Origin: Siderastrea radians
Taxonomy: Eukaryota > Cnidaria > Anthozoa > Scleractinia > Rhizangiidae
Length of the DNA: 64,000 nucleotides
NCBI GenBank assembly: GCA_964017195.1
Contig: OZ024887.1
Span: 9,488,160-9,552,159, forward strand
Direction of reading: 5' to 3'
This document shows positions 21,278-32,100 of this stretch, piece after piece (positions within the stretch are counted from its first letter, which is position 1; each line of letters begins with the position of its first letter). The notes under the pieces are model-generated. The model searched no databases. It was not told the origin of the DNA and saw nothing but the letters and a program-made list of their open reading frames with translations. The translations under genes were made by a program, and so were the position numbers.

Positions 21278-22378
21278 TGATGATGATTTTTATAGTTCTG
21301 TTCAGTATCAGTGCAAAATAAGGCTGTGTAAAATTACAATCTGTAGCTCCAATTCAGAATGTAACCGTCGTTATAATTATTGTGGATCTGCATTGGGTGT
21401 GAGAAGAATACGAGTTGTGGAGTTGACAGCATTTGGATTTTTGTAACGAATATAGTTCTTAGTTGACACAGTTTTCTCTGCAAATCAAGAAATTAAAGTG
21501 TGGTGAAGTTTGTCTCTCCGATTTTTAATTTGTGAAATTAACTTTCCAAGAAAATTCCGAGTAAAAATTAGGACACTTCGAAAAATATGGTATACATCAT
21601 TTACACGGGCAACAATATTCGATCTGTCATAACGTGAATGCGCCGGTTTTATATCTGCCTTCCAACCGTACCCTCTGCTGAAGGCTTAATTGTTGAACAT
21701 GTATAGCAGAATCTCCGACAGCACCAGTCTGTCTTTCGGTCTGTCTATCCGTCTTTCTTTCTTTCCGTCTGTCTGTCCGTCTGTCCGTCCGTCCGTCCGT
21801 CTATCTGTTTGTCATAAAAGACCACCCAAAATGCGGGAAAAGTGGTTGCCCAAGACAGTAGTTTCATAATTGACAGAAAAAGTAAAGCCAGTGTCGTGGA
21901 AAACTTAGCAAGTTGCTGAAGAGATGTAGTCGCTTTCGAAAGTCGATCGTAAGGGAAGGTTTGATTTCATGAGATCGCACCATTCCTGATTGTTAGCGCT
22001 TGCAGTAGTAGCTGATTGCTTGCAGTCTAGTAAACTTAACTTATTTTTGGAAATGGTTCAAAAGAAACCGATGATTAAATACTATCAGAACAGTACTACG
22101 TGAATTTTCCCTCAGTTTAGTTCTCCTGGCATTACAGGTTCATCGTTTTTTTCTGTTACCTACAGGACCTGTGCGATAACAAGAAGTGCCGTGAGGAGAC
22201 AGTGAACCCGCGGGAGTATAGCATAACGAAAGCCAGTCATTGCGATGTCCAATGCTGCAGTGAAGACCTTTGCAACTCTGGAACAACGATGTCTAAAGCG
22301 AGAGGACTCTCTGTTAGCTTCGTTGATATGATGATATTTGTTACTGTAAGCGTTGTGGCTCTCTTTGGAATCGAATGA
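19742..22378 (+). CDS. Ly6/uPAR-domain GPI-anchored protein, copy 2
   Basis: Three exons: 19742-19805, 20774-20961, 22166-22378, of the same lengths and phases as copy 1 (64/188/213 nt), 154 residues. Signal peptide MSTCFQTFIISAAVFIALLP; domain starts LKCHTC and ends CCSEDLCN; C-terminal hydrophobic GPI signal FVDMMIFVTVSVVALFG. All 12 cysteines are kept. Against copy 1, exon 2 keeps 51 of 63 residues and exon 3 keeps 53 of 70; the segment from REYSITKASHCDVQ to KARG is identical. Differences cluster in the first half of the domain and in the cleaved C-terminal signal. Intron 1 (968 bp) holds a Penelope-like fragment; intron 2 (1204 bp) holds two microsatellites absent from copy 1. Ligand unknown. 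Confidence 0.85.
20262..20425 (+). mobile_element. Penelope-like C-terminal fragment in Ly6-2 intron 1
   Basis: Two frames joined by a shift read ANHEIDWE and then KILDQQTVDIKRKIKEAIYL followed by TLNRNGG and a stop, the usual end of Penelope-like proteins after the GIY-YIG domain. Frameshifted and only about 160 bp long. No counterpart was seen in intron 1 of copy 1, so it probably arrived after the duplication. Confidence 0.6.
21249..21287. repeat. (GAC)n-(GAT)n microsatellite in Ly6-2 intron 2
   Basis: Twelve or so trinucleotides, first GAC then GAT. Translates as poly-Asp in one frame, but lies in an intron. Confidence 0.95.
21728..21812. repeat. (GTCT/GTCC)n tetranucleotide repeat in Ly6-2 intron 2
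   Basis: Imperfect run of GTCTGTCT and GTCCGTCC units, pyrimidine-rich on the plus strand. Confidence 0.9.
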
Positions 22379-22829
22379 TCAAGTAAAAATCATTTTTTTG
22401 GCGTAACTTTCTCCACAGTTTTCATGATATTCAAATAATCAATCACAACGTTAACTCGTACGTTATTCAACCGCGTACGGATCATCCTAAAAATCACGCA
22501 AATGGTCATTAAACATAGTAGTTTCGAATTAATCAGCGAAAAACGGTAAGAAAAAGGAGAGATTAGAGAGTGCAAGGAAAAAGGTTCTTTCCTCTTTCTC
22601 TCCCCCTCACCCCCACTACTCGCTTCATCGTCACTTGACAAATCGCTTTCGCGCGATTTTCTTGCGCCAATATGGAAACATTAAGCGATGACAGAAACTG
22701 CTTGTAGTCTAGTTCTGAATTGTTCTCAGTGATCATCACACGGAATTATCTCTTAAGAACCAACAATTTGCACAGTTCAGGTATCCTAGCCCAGTCTTAA
22801 ATCCTGTTTCAAGCCTTAAATGAAATAAC

Positions 22830-23255
22830 ACAAGAAACGACCGATTTGGTTTTGTAGTTGGCGAACTTTCAGAGCTTTAGCAAGCTATACAATAGCTGTA
22901 GCTCACTTCCAGACCCTGGTAGCTTTCTTGATCCCTGTCTGACCCGAGCCGTCACGCCACCATACTGTGACATGTCACGGACGCTGTAGAGTTGTAAATG
23001 TGGCCCAAAAAAACCATGATAGTCTCGAATCACTTACCACCACTATACAAAGTTAGGAAGGGTTGCCTCAATAATTACTGTATAATTCTCTGAAACCAGA
23101 GTGCCGGGTATTCAGCTGCCCTTAATAACCGTGTCTTCATGCCCGGCAGCCGGGCGCAGTTTCGCCGGAAAAAGCTAAATTAACTGCCCGGCATTTCACG
23201 AGTTTGGCGGTTCAGAGGTTTCAAATACATTTTTCAAATTATTGAACTAGACTGC
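22830..23255. other. Segment present in unit 2 only
   Basis: The flanks align with unit 1 (AGCCTTAA before, ACAAATCAGAGCGACA after) but about 400 bp between have no counterpart at 13860-13930. It includes a GC-rich GCCCGGCAGCCGGGC palindrome near 23141. Either an insertion in unit 2 or a deletion in unit 1; no gene. Confidence 0.5.
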
Positions 23256-23480
23256 TCCTGAGATACAACTTGCGGACAAATCAGAGCGACACGCGAGGGC
23301 AACACGCGGGGGCAGTAATGAGCACAAGGACCGAGGGACGAACTGGGTCGTCTTTTCCCTAGCTCTAGTCTCCAGTCTCTTCACTCCATCTAGCTAACGA
23401 GGCTATCTTCAGAGGGACTATGACCAGATGACCAGTTTATTGTATCACTCATAGTAGCAGCTTTTCAGTATCTTCCTTTT

Positions 23481-23705
23481 TAGAGTTGTTTTCAGTTGAG
23501 TGTCGTAAAATCAAAACTAAAGCAATAACTCAACAGAAAAACAGCACAATGAACCAACCAGAATCCAAAGCAAATACATGTAACGAACTGCAAGCGCGGG
23601 AAAACGCGTGCCAGCGAATTGCGATTGGTTTTAATTTACTTCCGATTGGTTAGGAAAATGGCACCAGCTTCTTTACTTTCGCCACTCAATTGAAAACCGC
23701 CCTAA
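23481..23705. mobile_element. MITE, TIR TTTTCAATTGAGTGTCG type, unit 2 copy
   Basis: The left end TAGAGTTGTTTTCAGTTGAG and right end (minus strand TTAGGGCGGTTTTCAATTGA) are inverted copies. Counterpart of 14125-14397. Confidence 0.7.
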
Positions 23706-24118
23706 CGAGTGAAGTGGACTTACTGGTAATTGCCAACCTCGACTACACTGAGCACTTACTTCGTGTACTACATATTACTATAACTGTTATTGCAAATACC
23801 TTAGCCTGCTGTTGTTTCCGTAACTTTTTTATTCTTTCTTGCATTTGCTGCTTCTTATAAAATAGTGTCACATACTAGCGCTCTCATTTTTCTCTTATAC
23901 CTGTGTCTATCACAGATTGAACTTACTCTTTTAATTTACTAACTGAGAGTTCAAAAGAGGCTAGCATCATCTTAAATTTAACGCAAAAGACATACCTTAC
24001 TAACGTAGGGCGTATTTAAGCCGAAAGGAATCAGTAGCGCATTAAGGTGAAGGACTTCATTACTGATATAGTTTCAATCCCGTACCTCCCCTGCTTCACT
24101 TCCGTCTCCCACCTTGTA

Positions 24119-24386
24119 TTTAACAATTAGATTATGAGCTCGAGATTTCTATCACGCATAGAAATCGAGAGCGAATAATCTAATTGTTTTAGTATAAATC
24201 TCGATTAATATTCTACAAGAGTGAAAAGTTTTACATCATTGCACTGTTATTTTGAAGCATAAGACTGTGCCTGCCACTCACCTTTTCGCTACTCACTATC
24301 TATCACGGAATAGATAGCGAGTAGGGTAGCTAATCAGATTGCAGCATTTATGATAGAACGCTAGTAGATTTATACTAATCAGGTTT
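24119..24386. mobile_element. MITE-like insertion in unit 2 with nested hairpins
   Basis: Unit 1 runs from CCACCTTATACT straight into CAGGTTCAGAT (near 14890), while unit 2 has about 265 extra bases. Inside are a hairpin AGATTTCTATCACGC/GCATAGAAATC near 24145, another ACTATCTATCAC/GGAATAGATAGCGAGT near 24295, and terminal ATTAGTATAAATCT-like inverted ends. The undisturbed unit 1 sequence is effectively the empty site. Confidence 0.55.
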
Positions 24387-24732
24387 AGATTCGCCATTGT
24401 GAATTCATAATAGCAGTGTAACTGATACACATATATCAAGAGACTAGGGCAGCTTGCTTTGTTTCTTACCTTCAAGTAACAGGCAGCAGATGCATGCATC
24501 ATTCCCTTATGAGTTTAAGTTTAAATAACAAGAAATAATATAGTCGAAAACAACTGAGTTATTCTCATAATAAAACAACGTAATGTTAACTTAATACTCA
24601 TGACCTACATTGATGACTAAATGTTTGTGTGAACGTTTATGAAGGAGTCCTGTTGGTCCGATTTGGACTGTGCGACTTTTGCTTATGACTATCGTATGCT
24701 ACTTTTGCTACTCGCGTTGCTCGCATCTTCAC

Positions 24733-24953
24733 CAGGTATACATTCATACATTTATATATTTAATAATTCTTAGAACATATATTTTAATCATATTCATTTG
24801 ATTATTATTTTTTAATTTGTGAGCTTTCCTGTAAAATAGCTGTTTAGCTAAGTGTAAACTCACGTTAATAAACTCTTATGTTATGTTATGTTATGTTATG
24901 TTATGTTATGTTATGTTATGTTATGTCATGTCATGTTATGTTATGTGTTATAA
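24733..24953 (+). mobile_element. 5'-truncated non-LTR retrotransposon tail, unit 2 only
   Basis: AT-rich 3' UTR-like sequence ending ACTCACGTTAATAAACTC followed by about 16 copies of TTATG/TCATG (about 24870-24950). Unit 1 at the same place (15400) has only TTCCAAAAACCATAG, so this inserted after duplication. The pentanucleotide tail is typical of CR1/L2-type elements. Confidence 0.6.
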
Positions 24954-25089
24954 CAACCCTCGTCATCTAGCATTGCCTGTGGCTACGACTGTCAACCCTG
25001 TGGAGTGATTGGCCCTACACCCTCCTTCAAGCTGGAGATCCAGAACCTATCCTTTGTGAGGACTCTACCCTCCCCCCCCCCCCCCCACT

Positions 25090-25336
25090 CTGCCCTTTGA
25101 ATGACCCCGCAACGTTGAACTTTCCAAAAGCAACCGAGGCAGTTGCGTTCGCAGTTGAGGTGGTCTTCCATGTATTAGATCTTTTTTTCCTGCAGTTCAC
25201 ATATACGATCAGTTTTGATATATTCACTTTCTTTTCGCAACTGCTTAGGTTGCAGACCATTTGAGATGGCCTTTAATGTATTAGATATTGTTACAATGTT
25301 TTCACAACAAAGGCCAGTCAGCCATGCTTTAACGGT
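25090..25336 (-). pseudogene. Unrecognised conserved coding fragment, unit 2 copy
   Basis: Reads VKAWLTGLCCENIVTISNTL, then KAISNGLQPKQLRKESEYIK, then TDRICELQEK, and meets a stop after an extra A in the A-run at about 25191-25197; shifting one base restores SNTWKTTSTANATA. See 15518-15764. The C-run at 25072-25086 marks its end as in unit 1. Confidence 0.4.
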
Positions 25337-26509
25337 TCCTTTTTACGAGGAACGGTAGAAAAATGTAGAAAACTCGTTTCTTATACCAGTGATAAAAGAA
25401 TAGCAGACTTCAACTTAAAAGAATTGGTAGCCATTCGTCGTGGTCTATTGCGAATACTCGAATCTGATTGGCTCAATTGTCGTGATGTTTTCGTTGCCAG
25501 ATAGATGGCGCAAAGAGGGCTAAGTATGTAACTAAGAAAATTCGTTGATAGGCGATTGTACGCCTTCATTGCCTTCCCCGATTGTAATCGTTTCCCTTCC
25601 ACTAAAACAATTAGACAACTAGGCCTCGTATTCTGAATGATAGTCAACTTGGTTGAGTCTTGATGATTATTCGTTTGTAGAAAACTCGGCCTTGTGATGA
25701 GTGGTTTAAAAATATAAAACTATTACCCTGCTTGAAAAATGCGCCGCCTTGCCATTGCAACACGACCACCAAGAAACCAAACCTCTTTTCCAAGATTCCC
25801 AGCAGTATATTCACAGGTTTTCCACTTGCAGTAGAGATTTGAAAATTGAAATTTTGCTTTTATTAGGTTGTGTAAAATTGCATGAATTGAAAATTTTGGA
25901 CAACCAGAATTTCGGACAGGTTTATTTTGGAGAAGCTTTGTTCGAAGAGAGGATGAAGGGAGAGAGCGAATCCCCCATATATATATATATATATACCTCT
26001 TCCGATGAAAATTATTTCAAATCTATTTTTGGTTCTGTGTCATACTGCGCGGTTATTTTAAGGACGACACCTCATTGGTAAGTTAGAATGACGTGATGTA
26101 ATTTTAGATCGTTGACATGAAAACAACAGATAAAAATAACCTTCGCAGCATGGGTGCGGACTAATAATAAATTTCAAATAATTATTATGGGGCACGGGGA
26201 TTCACTCTCTTACTTCATCCTCTCTTGGTTCGAAATGATAAGTATCCAATTAAATAGGTCTGAGAAGCTTAACTAAGAAGTTGTGTTGTCGTTTACATAA
26301 ACGATAGGCATTTAAACCTACAATGTCGTTATGATTTTGCTCCCTTTAAATTCCCGAAGTAAAACGACAAGGAGGCTGTCAGAAAACGACTAACCCAAAA
26401 CTGAAACAGATAGATCGGAAAACCCGCAGTCCACATTCCACCATTCCAATAAGAAATGGTTTAAATAGAAACTTATATTTGATTGGTTCTTGTTTCGTTG
26501 GTTAACATA
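25337..26509. other. Right part of unit 2, no gene
   Basis: 25430-25660 matches 15840-16075. An (AT)n run lies at 25976-25996. The reading frame over 25749-26081 has no recognisable domain. Confidence 0.5.
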
Positions 26510-26862
26510 AGAGGTTCTTTGATTGGTTTAGAGTCGATTATAAATTAAAATGACGCGTCACCATGTGGTGTGACACAGTGAAGACTTGCTACGAAGCTAC
26601 ATACGGAGAAGAGAAAGCTTTAGAAAATACACGTTTTGCGTGCAGGATCTCAAGCCCTCTTCTGAACAACGCTTTGTTGGCTTTGGGGAAAGTCCCCGGA
26701 CCAGAGGCAGCGAGTGCCAGTCATAAAGACACCAGTTTTTCTCGAGTCTTTACAGCGAAGAAGCGTTAGCCGAGCTGAGACGAGAGAAGGACGATTTGTC
26801 GGAGCAAAGTTATGCAAGCTGACATCTATGGCTGATGTTCAACTCAACGGGGCTTACTCTCA
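26510..26862 (+). repeat. Second copy of block A, end of duplicated unit 2
   Basis: Matches 19325-19662 throughout (reversed CCAAT box at 26522, GACACAGTGAAGACTTGCTA, CCGAGCTGAGACGAGAGAAG, CTGATGTTCAACTCAACG), then stops matching exactly where copy 1 homology would begin. No Ly6 exon follows, so it is a promoter-like block without its gene. Confidence 0.65.
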
Positions 26863-27394
26863 CTGTGTCCCACCTTTTTTAAATCTGCAAAAGTTAATGA
26901 CCAACACTTAAAAGGTCTTTAGTGTTCACTTGTGTCCTTTTGTAGTGTTACAGTGTCTGCCACGTGGTTAAAACATGGCGGCCGAGAAGAACAGCGCGAT
27001 GCTCTGTGTAAAGATGATTTTAGCAGTTTATTACCTCATGTCATTATATTTAAGACTTCAGCGTACTGCTACTCGATGCACGAGTTAGCTAGATTGTTCG
27101 TTTTGTGAATTTTTCAGTTACACTTTGCAAATAGGTATAGGATTGCGTAAAAGCACGTGCAAGTTGAGACCCAGAAGGGTCGGAGCTCTCTCGCGGAGTT
27201 TGACGAGTTTAGGGCAAGTGCAGTTACAGCCTGTTCGCAAAGAAGTTATTCAGAGTTACTGGAGGGAGAGAAATAGAGCGGCTGCCGAACATCTGATATA
27301 ATTCCCTCTGAAATCATGTGCCTTACGAATTTTTCTTCTAGGCATCTGAAGCATTCTTTGAATTGTGATTCTTTTGTTCTATTTATAATTAGTC
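26863..27394. other. Right flank of the duplication, no gene recognised
   Basis: Contains a 37-codon ORF from an ATG at 26974 (MAAEKNSAMLCVKMI) in a good initiation context (AACATGGCGG), with no recognised domain. Otherwise featureless. Confidence 0.4.
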
Positions 27395-27757
27395 TAAACA
27401 TTTAAGGATAAAAATTAGCGAGAAAAGTTTAACATAACGTTTCGATGTCTCCATGACATCATTTTCAAGTGGGAAAATAAAATATAGATGAGTTAATGTA
27501 TACAAGGTGAGGAAAGTAAACAATAAGTAACATATTTGGCGTGTAATTGTGTGTGCATGGTAAGCTAATAAATAGTTTTGCGCAGATAGAGCTCACAATT
27601 ACACGCCAAATATGTTACTTATTGTTTACTTTTTTAACACCTCACCTTGTATATATTTACTCATCTACATTTTATTTTCTCACTTGAAAATGATGTCATG
27701 GAGACATCGAAACATTGTGTTAAACTTTTCTCGCTAATTTTTAGCCTTAAATGTTTA
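27395..27757. mobile_element. Inverted repeat, ~157-bp arms, 42-bp spacer, Penelope-like ends
   Basis: The left arm 27395-27551 and right arm 27594-27757 are near-identical reverse complements (TTAGCGAGAAAAGTTTAACA, GTTTCGATGTCTCCATGACA, AACAATAAGTAACATATTTG). The motif CGATGTCTCCATGACATCAT with TTTTCAAG resembles the stem-forming termini of Penelope-like elements. Two termini head to head with almost nothing between them, no coding. Confidence 0.75.
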
Positions 27758-29122
27758 TCCAAATTCAATCTGATTCGTATAATTAGTCTATCAAGGAATC
27801 AGCCAAGCACAAGCTCATTATTTTCTCACCTCGATTTTCCACGCACGATTCTTGACACGTCATTCTGATGGGAATCGAGAAGCGAGTTGAGAATCAAGAC
27901 TCAAGACCGTCCACTTACATTTAAGCAGATTTACATGTGCCATAGATTAGTTTTCCGATGTTTGACAATTTTCCATAGTTTCCATGCTAAATGGCAAAAT
28001 ATCACAATGACAGAGCTGTGGGAACCAGAGTTGTCAAGTTCCACCTTCACTGCCCTTCCTTCTATTTTTCTTAAACTTGGTTCCTTTGCTGAAAGGAAAG
28101 CCCCCAAGAAGTTGTTGAAAACTAATCAAAAAACCTTCTTGTATGTGGCAACAGTACACTGCGTGGCCCCACAAATTTAGCAAACCAAACCATCCTTTAA
28201 CTTCCCTGACCACCTACTCTTTACTAAAATTTTCACAAGGGACAAGCAAATCATGTCTTTATCTTGCCAATTTTTGACAGGAATAACACATGACGAATTG
28301 AAGAAAGCTAGAAACACTGTCACACCATTCCAAAAAGTACGCCCACCCACCCTGCCCCCAAGTTGAACAAGTGAAGAGACGGGGAGGTTATTTTTGCACT
28401 TTTTCCCCCACCACGGAGCCTGCTCACAGGCTAAGAAAATATGGTTTGAAGGTTTGCAATTGTCACTCCGAAACATATCATTTCACTCTCCTCCCCAATT
28501 TTACGGCTAGACCTCATTTTTTAAGGAAGTCTGGATCCACCAATGCTAGGTGCTGAATTCATTGAGACTAGTCTTGTCTTTGGGTAATTATTTAATTTTT
28601 TTTTAAAATAAAATAGCGTACAAAACAAGTTCTACAGTTTCACTATTGACAGGAGAGAGTTAATTTAAAATTGAGCTTTTAAACTTGTACATACCAATAT
28701 GACCAAATCCTGCGTTCTCACAACCTAGCAAGTAGTCTTACCATGTACAGCAATTTATGGAGATGTTTGATTTTGATCCCTCTAAAATTGACACTTTCTA
28801 GTAATAAGTTAATTAAAGGTGCTCTTCCATAGATGGTGTGCATTCTGCTTGCCAGAAAACTTTGGTGGTGCAGTAATTTTGATGGGGACAGTGATCATCT
28901 TCCTTAATACAGGAATTTGTGTGACAATTTAACTTCACCGAGACATTTAATGCACCAAGTTTTTGCCAATAATTTTTGAGAATTTGAGAATTTTTTTTTC
29001 TAATAAATAAGCAACTTCCCTTACTTGTATTGTTAAATCTAATAAACAATTTTTAAAACATTGCAGAGAAAATGATGTCGTGAACACAATATTCTTGTAC
29101 TAAGGCAAGTGAATGAAGTTGG
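27758..29122. other. Gene-free; presumed 3' region of MESD at its right end
   Basis: No conserved coding segment recognised. The part adjoining 29122 should include the MESD 3' UTR; I did not find an unambiguous AATAAA on the minus strand. Confidence 0.45.
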
Positions 29123-32100
29123 TCAGAGTTCTGTTTTTGCTGACTCAGCTTTCCCCCCAGCCCCTGGAAACTGCTGATTATCGAATTCCACCAGTTTACA
29201 GTCGGGCTGGGTTATTAAGAAGTCTTTAACATCCCAAGCAAGGCTTCCATCCTTTAGCATAAACAGCACACGGTCATCTGACACAAGGTACCTAGGATGG
29301 AGATTACAACACGTCAAACACATATGGTACATGAACTTGTTGCATTGTTAAAGTAGTGAGATCCTGCCTTACTGCCATAGTCATTCACATGGCCTTTCAT
29401 CATCATGACCAATTTATTTTGGCCATAGCTCTCACTTTGAATGGAACTTTGCAGGACTATGCATTTAAGGTGATTCCATTCAATTGCATTGCGCATCCTT
29501 TCTGCGCATCATTTATTGCGTGATTAGCGCGCGCACGAGCGCACGTGCGTTCGGAACTTGATAGGTTTTCTATGAAAGCTGAGCTGTTCAGAGAAATAAA
29601 TGGTTGTTTTCTCCCAAACGAACTCGGTGACCCCAGTTTTTTATTCCATTTATTTAAGAAAAATACGACTTTACATGATATATTCAAATTTGAAGAATTT
29701 TTCATTATTCAATTTTGAAATATTCCGGTTGATTCACTGTTACAGTCAGATTTTAGGCGTTTCACTGGAACCGTGCAGACGCTCGATTTGCCGATTATTT
29801 CAAACAAGTTTCATTTTGACGGCAATTTTAAGACGTTCTACTGTAACACTGTTCGTCTATCATAAGAATAATGCTTATATTTCATTGCTAGTAATAACTT
29901 TGTTGAAATAATGGGTGTCTCTGGTACAAGGATAGGTTTTTTAATATTGCTGTCGAAAGATAGCAAATTACCTATATACTACAGCCCCGTAGCGTGAAAT
30001 CAGACACGGTGACCCCCTCTTTTTATTTTATTTTTTTAATGTACTAGGTGTAATTAGTAACTCTGCAAAGTTTCAACAAATTCTCATTACAACTTCTTTT
30101 TCGATGGAATCACCTTAAGTTGTTTAGTAATCTCCCATTCTCATTCATTATCATATACTTTATTTAAACACGGTAAAAACATCAGTTACAACTTAAAGTT
30201 ATAAATAAAAACTGATTTACATGTTTGCCATGTGAGAGTACGAAGTGGACATAAGGCATTTGATCTCATCATCAAAGTTTTTATAGGATCTGATGGCTCT
30301 GACATTGTGTGGAAGGTTATTCCACAACAGTGCTCCACTGAAGCAGATCAGTAAAAATCAGTATGGGGCTTGGGCAGAGTGAATTTGTTTTCCTTGTCTC
30401 TTAGTCTGTAGTCTGTGCTGAATGGTTTAAACAAGTCTTGGAGGTACTTCGGACTTTGTTTATTTACAGTTTTAAACATTAATTTAGCTTTAATTTTCTT
30501 CCGCAATCTATTAGAAACAAAAAGGATTATGGAATGTTTTTAAGACTTCAAGGGAAATTTTTGTGTGGCGCAACATCATCATTGCCAATATTATTTCAAA
30601 TGATTTCTATTCTTAACAAAGTAAACATAATTTAACAGAGAGGAGCCACCTGGTAGAACTGTTAAACAAATCATTTTTATTAGTACTACAATCATTATGT
30701 TAAACAATGTTCATTCCAGGTCTAGACGAGAAACTCTATGCAAAAGTAGCCTGCGTAGCAAGTGTTTCTGTTGGTTTTTCCACTCGTTCGAGGCTTTTTT
30801 CGTTTTTTGGCACTATGAAAATTGGGCAAGTGCAACACTGATGGATGAAGCGGGGAGGGGGAGGGGAGGCGAGAAAAGGAAATGCATTTCCTTTCCTCCC
30901 TTCCCCTCTCCCTTCTTATAATAAGTATTTAAGAAAATCAAACTGTCACCTTTCAACTTGAAACTGTGCATTGAACAGACTAGTTTGCCATCTTGCAGTA
31001 ATTGCCTCGGTGTCTTTCCTGGTTGGTGTTCCCGCCACAGTTGCAAACATCATCAGCACTTTACCCTTCTTAGCTAATTTCATCAGAGCTATGGGATCAT
31101 CTTTGAACTGTGTCGGGTCAAAACCAGGTCCGGGTGGTGCCGGTTTACGAGGGTCATTGTCATCATATCGGTCGTCTTCAGCAATATCTTCATCATTATC
31201 CTGAACAAAATGAAAGTATCAATAGTCTTGTTTCATCACCCCGCCTAAAGTTAAATTCTCGATACCAGTAAAAAGAATGTGATCATCAGGATGAAAACAC
31301 CGTTTGTCTCACTTCAGTATGACTTTCCATCCCTCCTGGTTTTATACTATGTATCATCTTGGAATAAATATTATTTTAAATAATTAGTGCTATTTGACTC
31401 TTTATTTCTCAAGGAGTGATCAAGAAATAATTACACCAGCATCATCACTTCAAGTGCAAATGCAATATTGCTTTGTGTAATTCTTAATTTCAGTAATATA
31501 TTGATTTTTGGTAATATATTGATTTTTTTGCCATTTTTTGGACAAAGCTTTTGCTTTGTGCCAAAACGTTTTAAACACCATGACACTTAAGGTGGCTTGA
31601 AAAGGTTTTTAATTGTTTTAATCCTTTTGAAACGATGGAAGATTACAAAAAAATATTTCTCACCATGTAGGCAAACTATGAATATCTTAGCACTTCTTTT
31701 GTCGGGCAATACTTTAGGGTTGATTGTGACGTCATAGCCATTACCATAGCAACGTTGAAGGTCCTCAAAAAGAACCTCCAAATTTCAGTTTTTGCCGATT
31801 ATCTGGAAAACTAGTTGCGTGACCTACCTTTTTATTACATTTTTGGAAGGCTCCCTAAATTCTTTAACTTCTCAGGTGGTATGGCAAAAAGTTATTCAGT
31901 AGAACTTAAGTTATAGCGAAAAAGTTGTTTTTTGAAGTACAAAAAATTCCACTGAATAACTTTCCTCCAAACGTTCTATTTGAATTGGCACACTTAATGC
32001 TATGGCATGCAAAAAATCAGGATTGGTCACCGAGCAAAATTTCGAGATAAAAACAAATGTTTTGTGCATGTTTTATTCCCGGTTCGTGCGATTTTACACT

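Noticed and set aside
21228..21446. Poly-Asp ORF
   Set aside because: GAC/GAT microsatellite inside Ly6-2 intron 2.
10298..22378. Three-finger toxin interpretation of the two Ly6/uPAR genes
   Set aside because: Both carry a C-terminal GPI signal after the domain and the CCxxxxCN signature common to cell-surface Ly6 proteins; nothing indicates secretion as a toxin.
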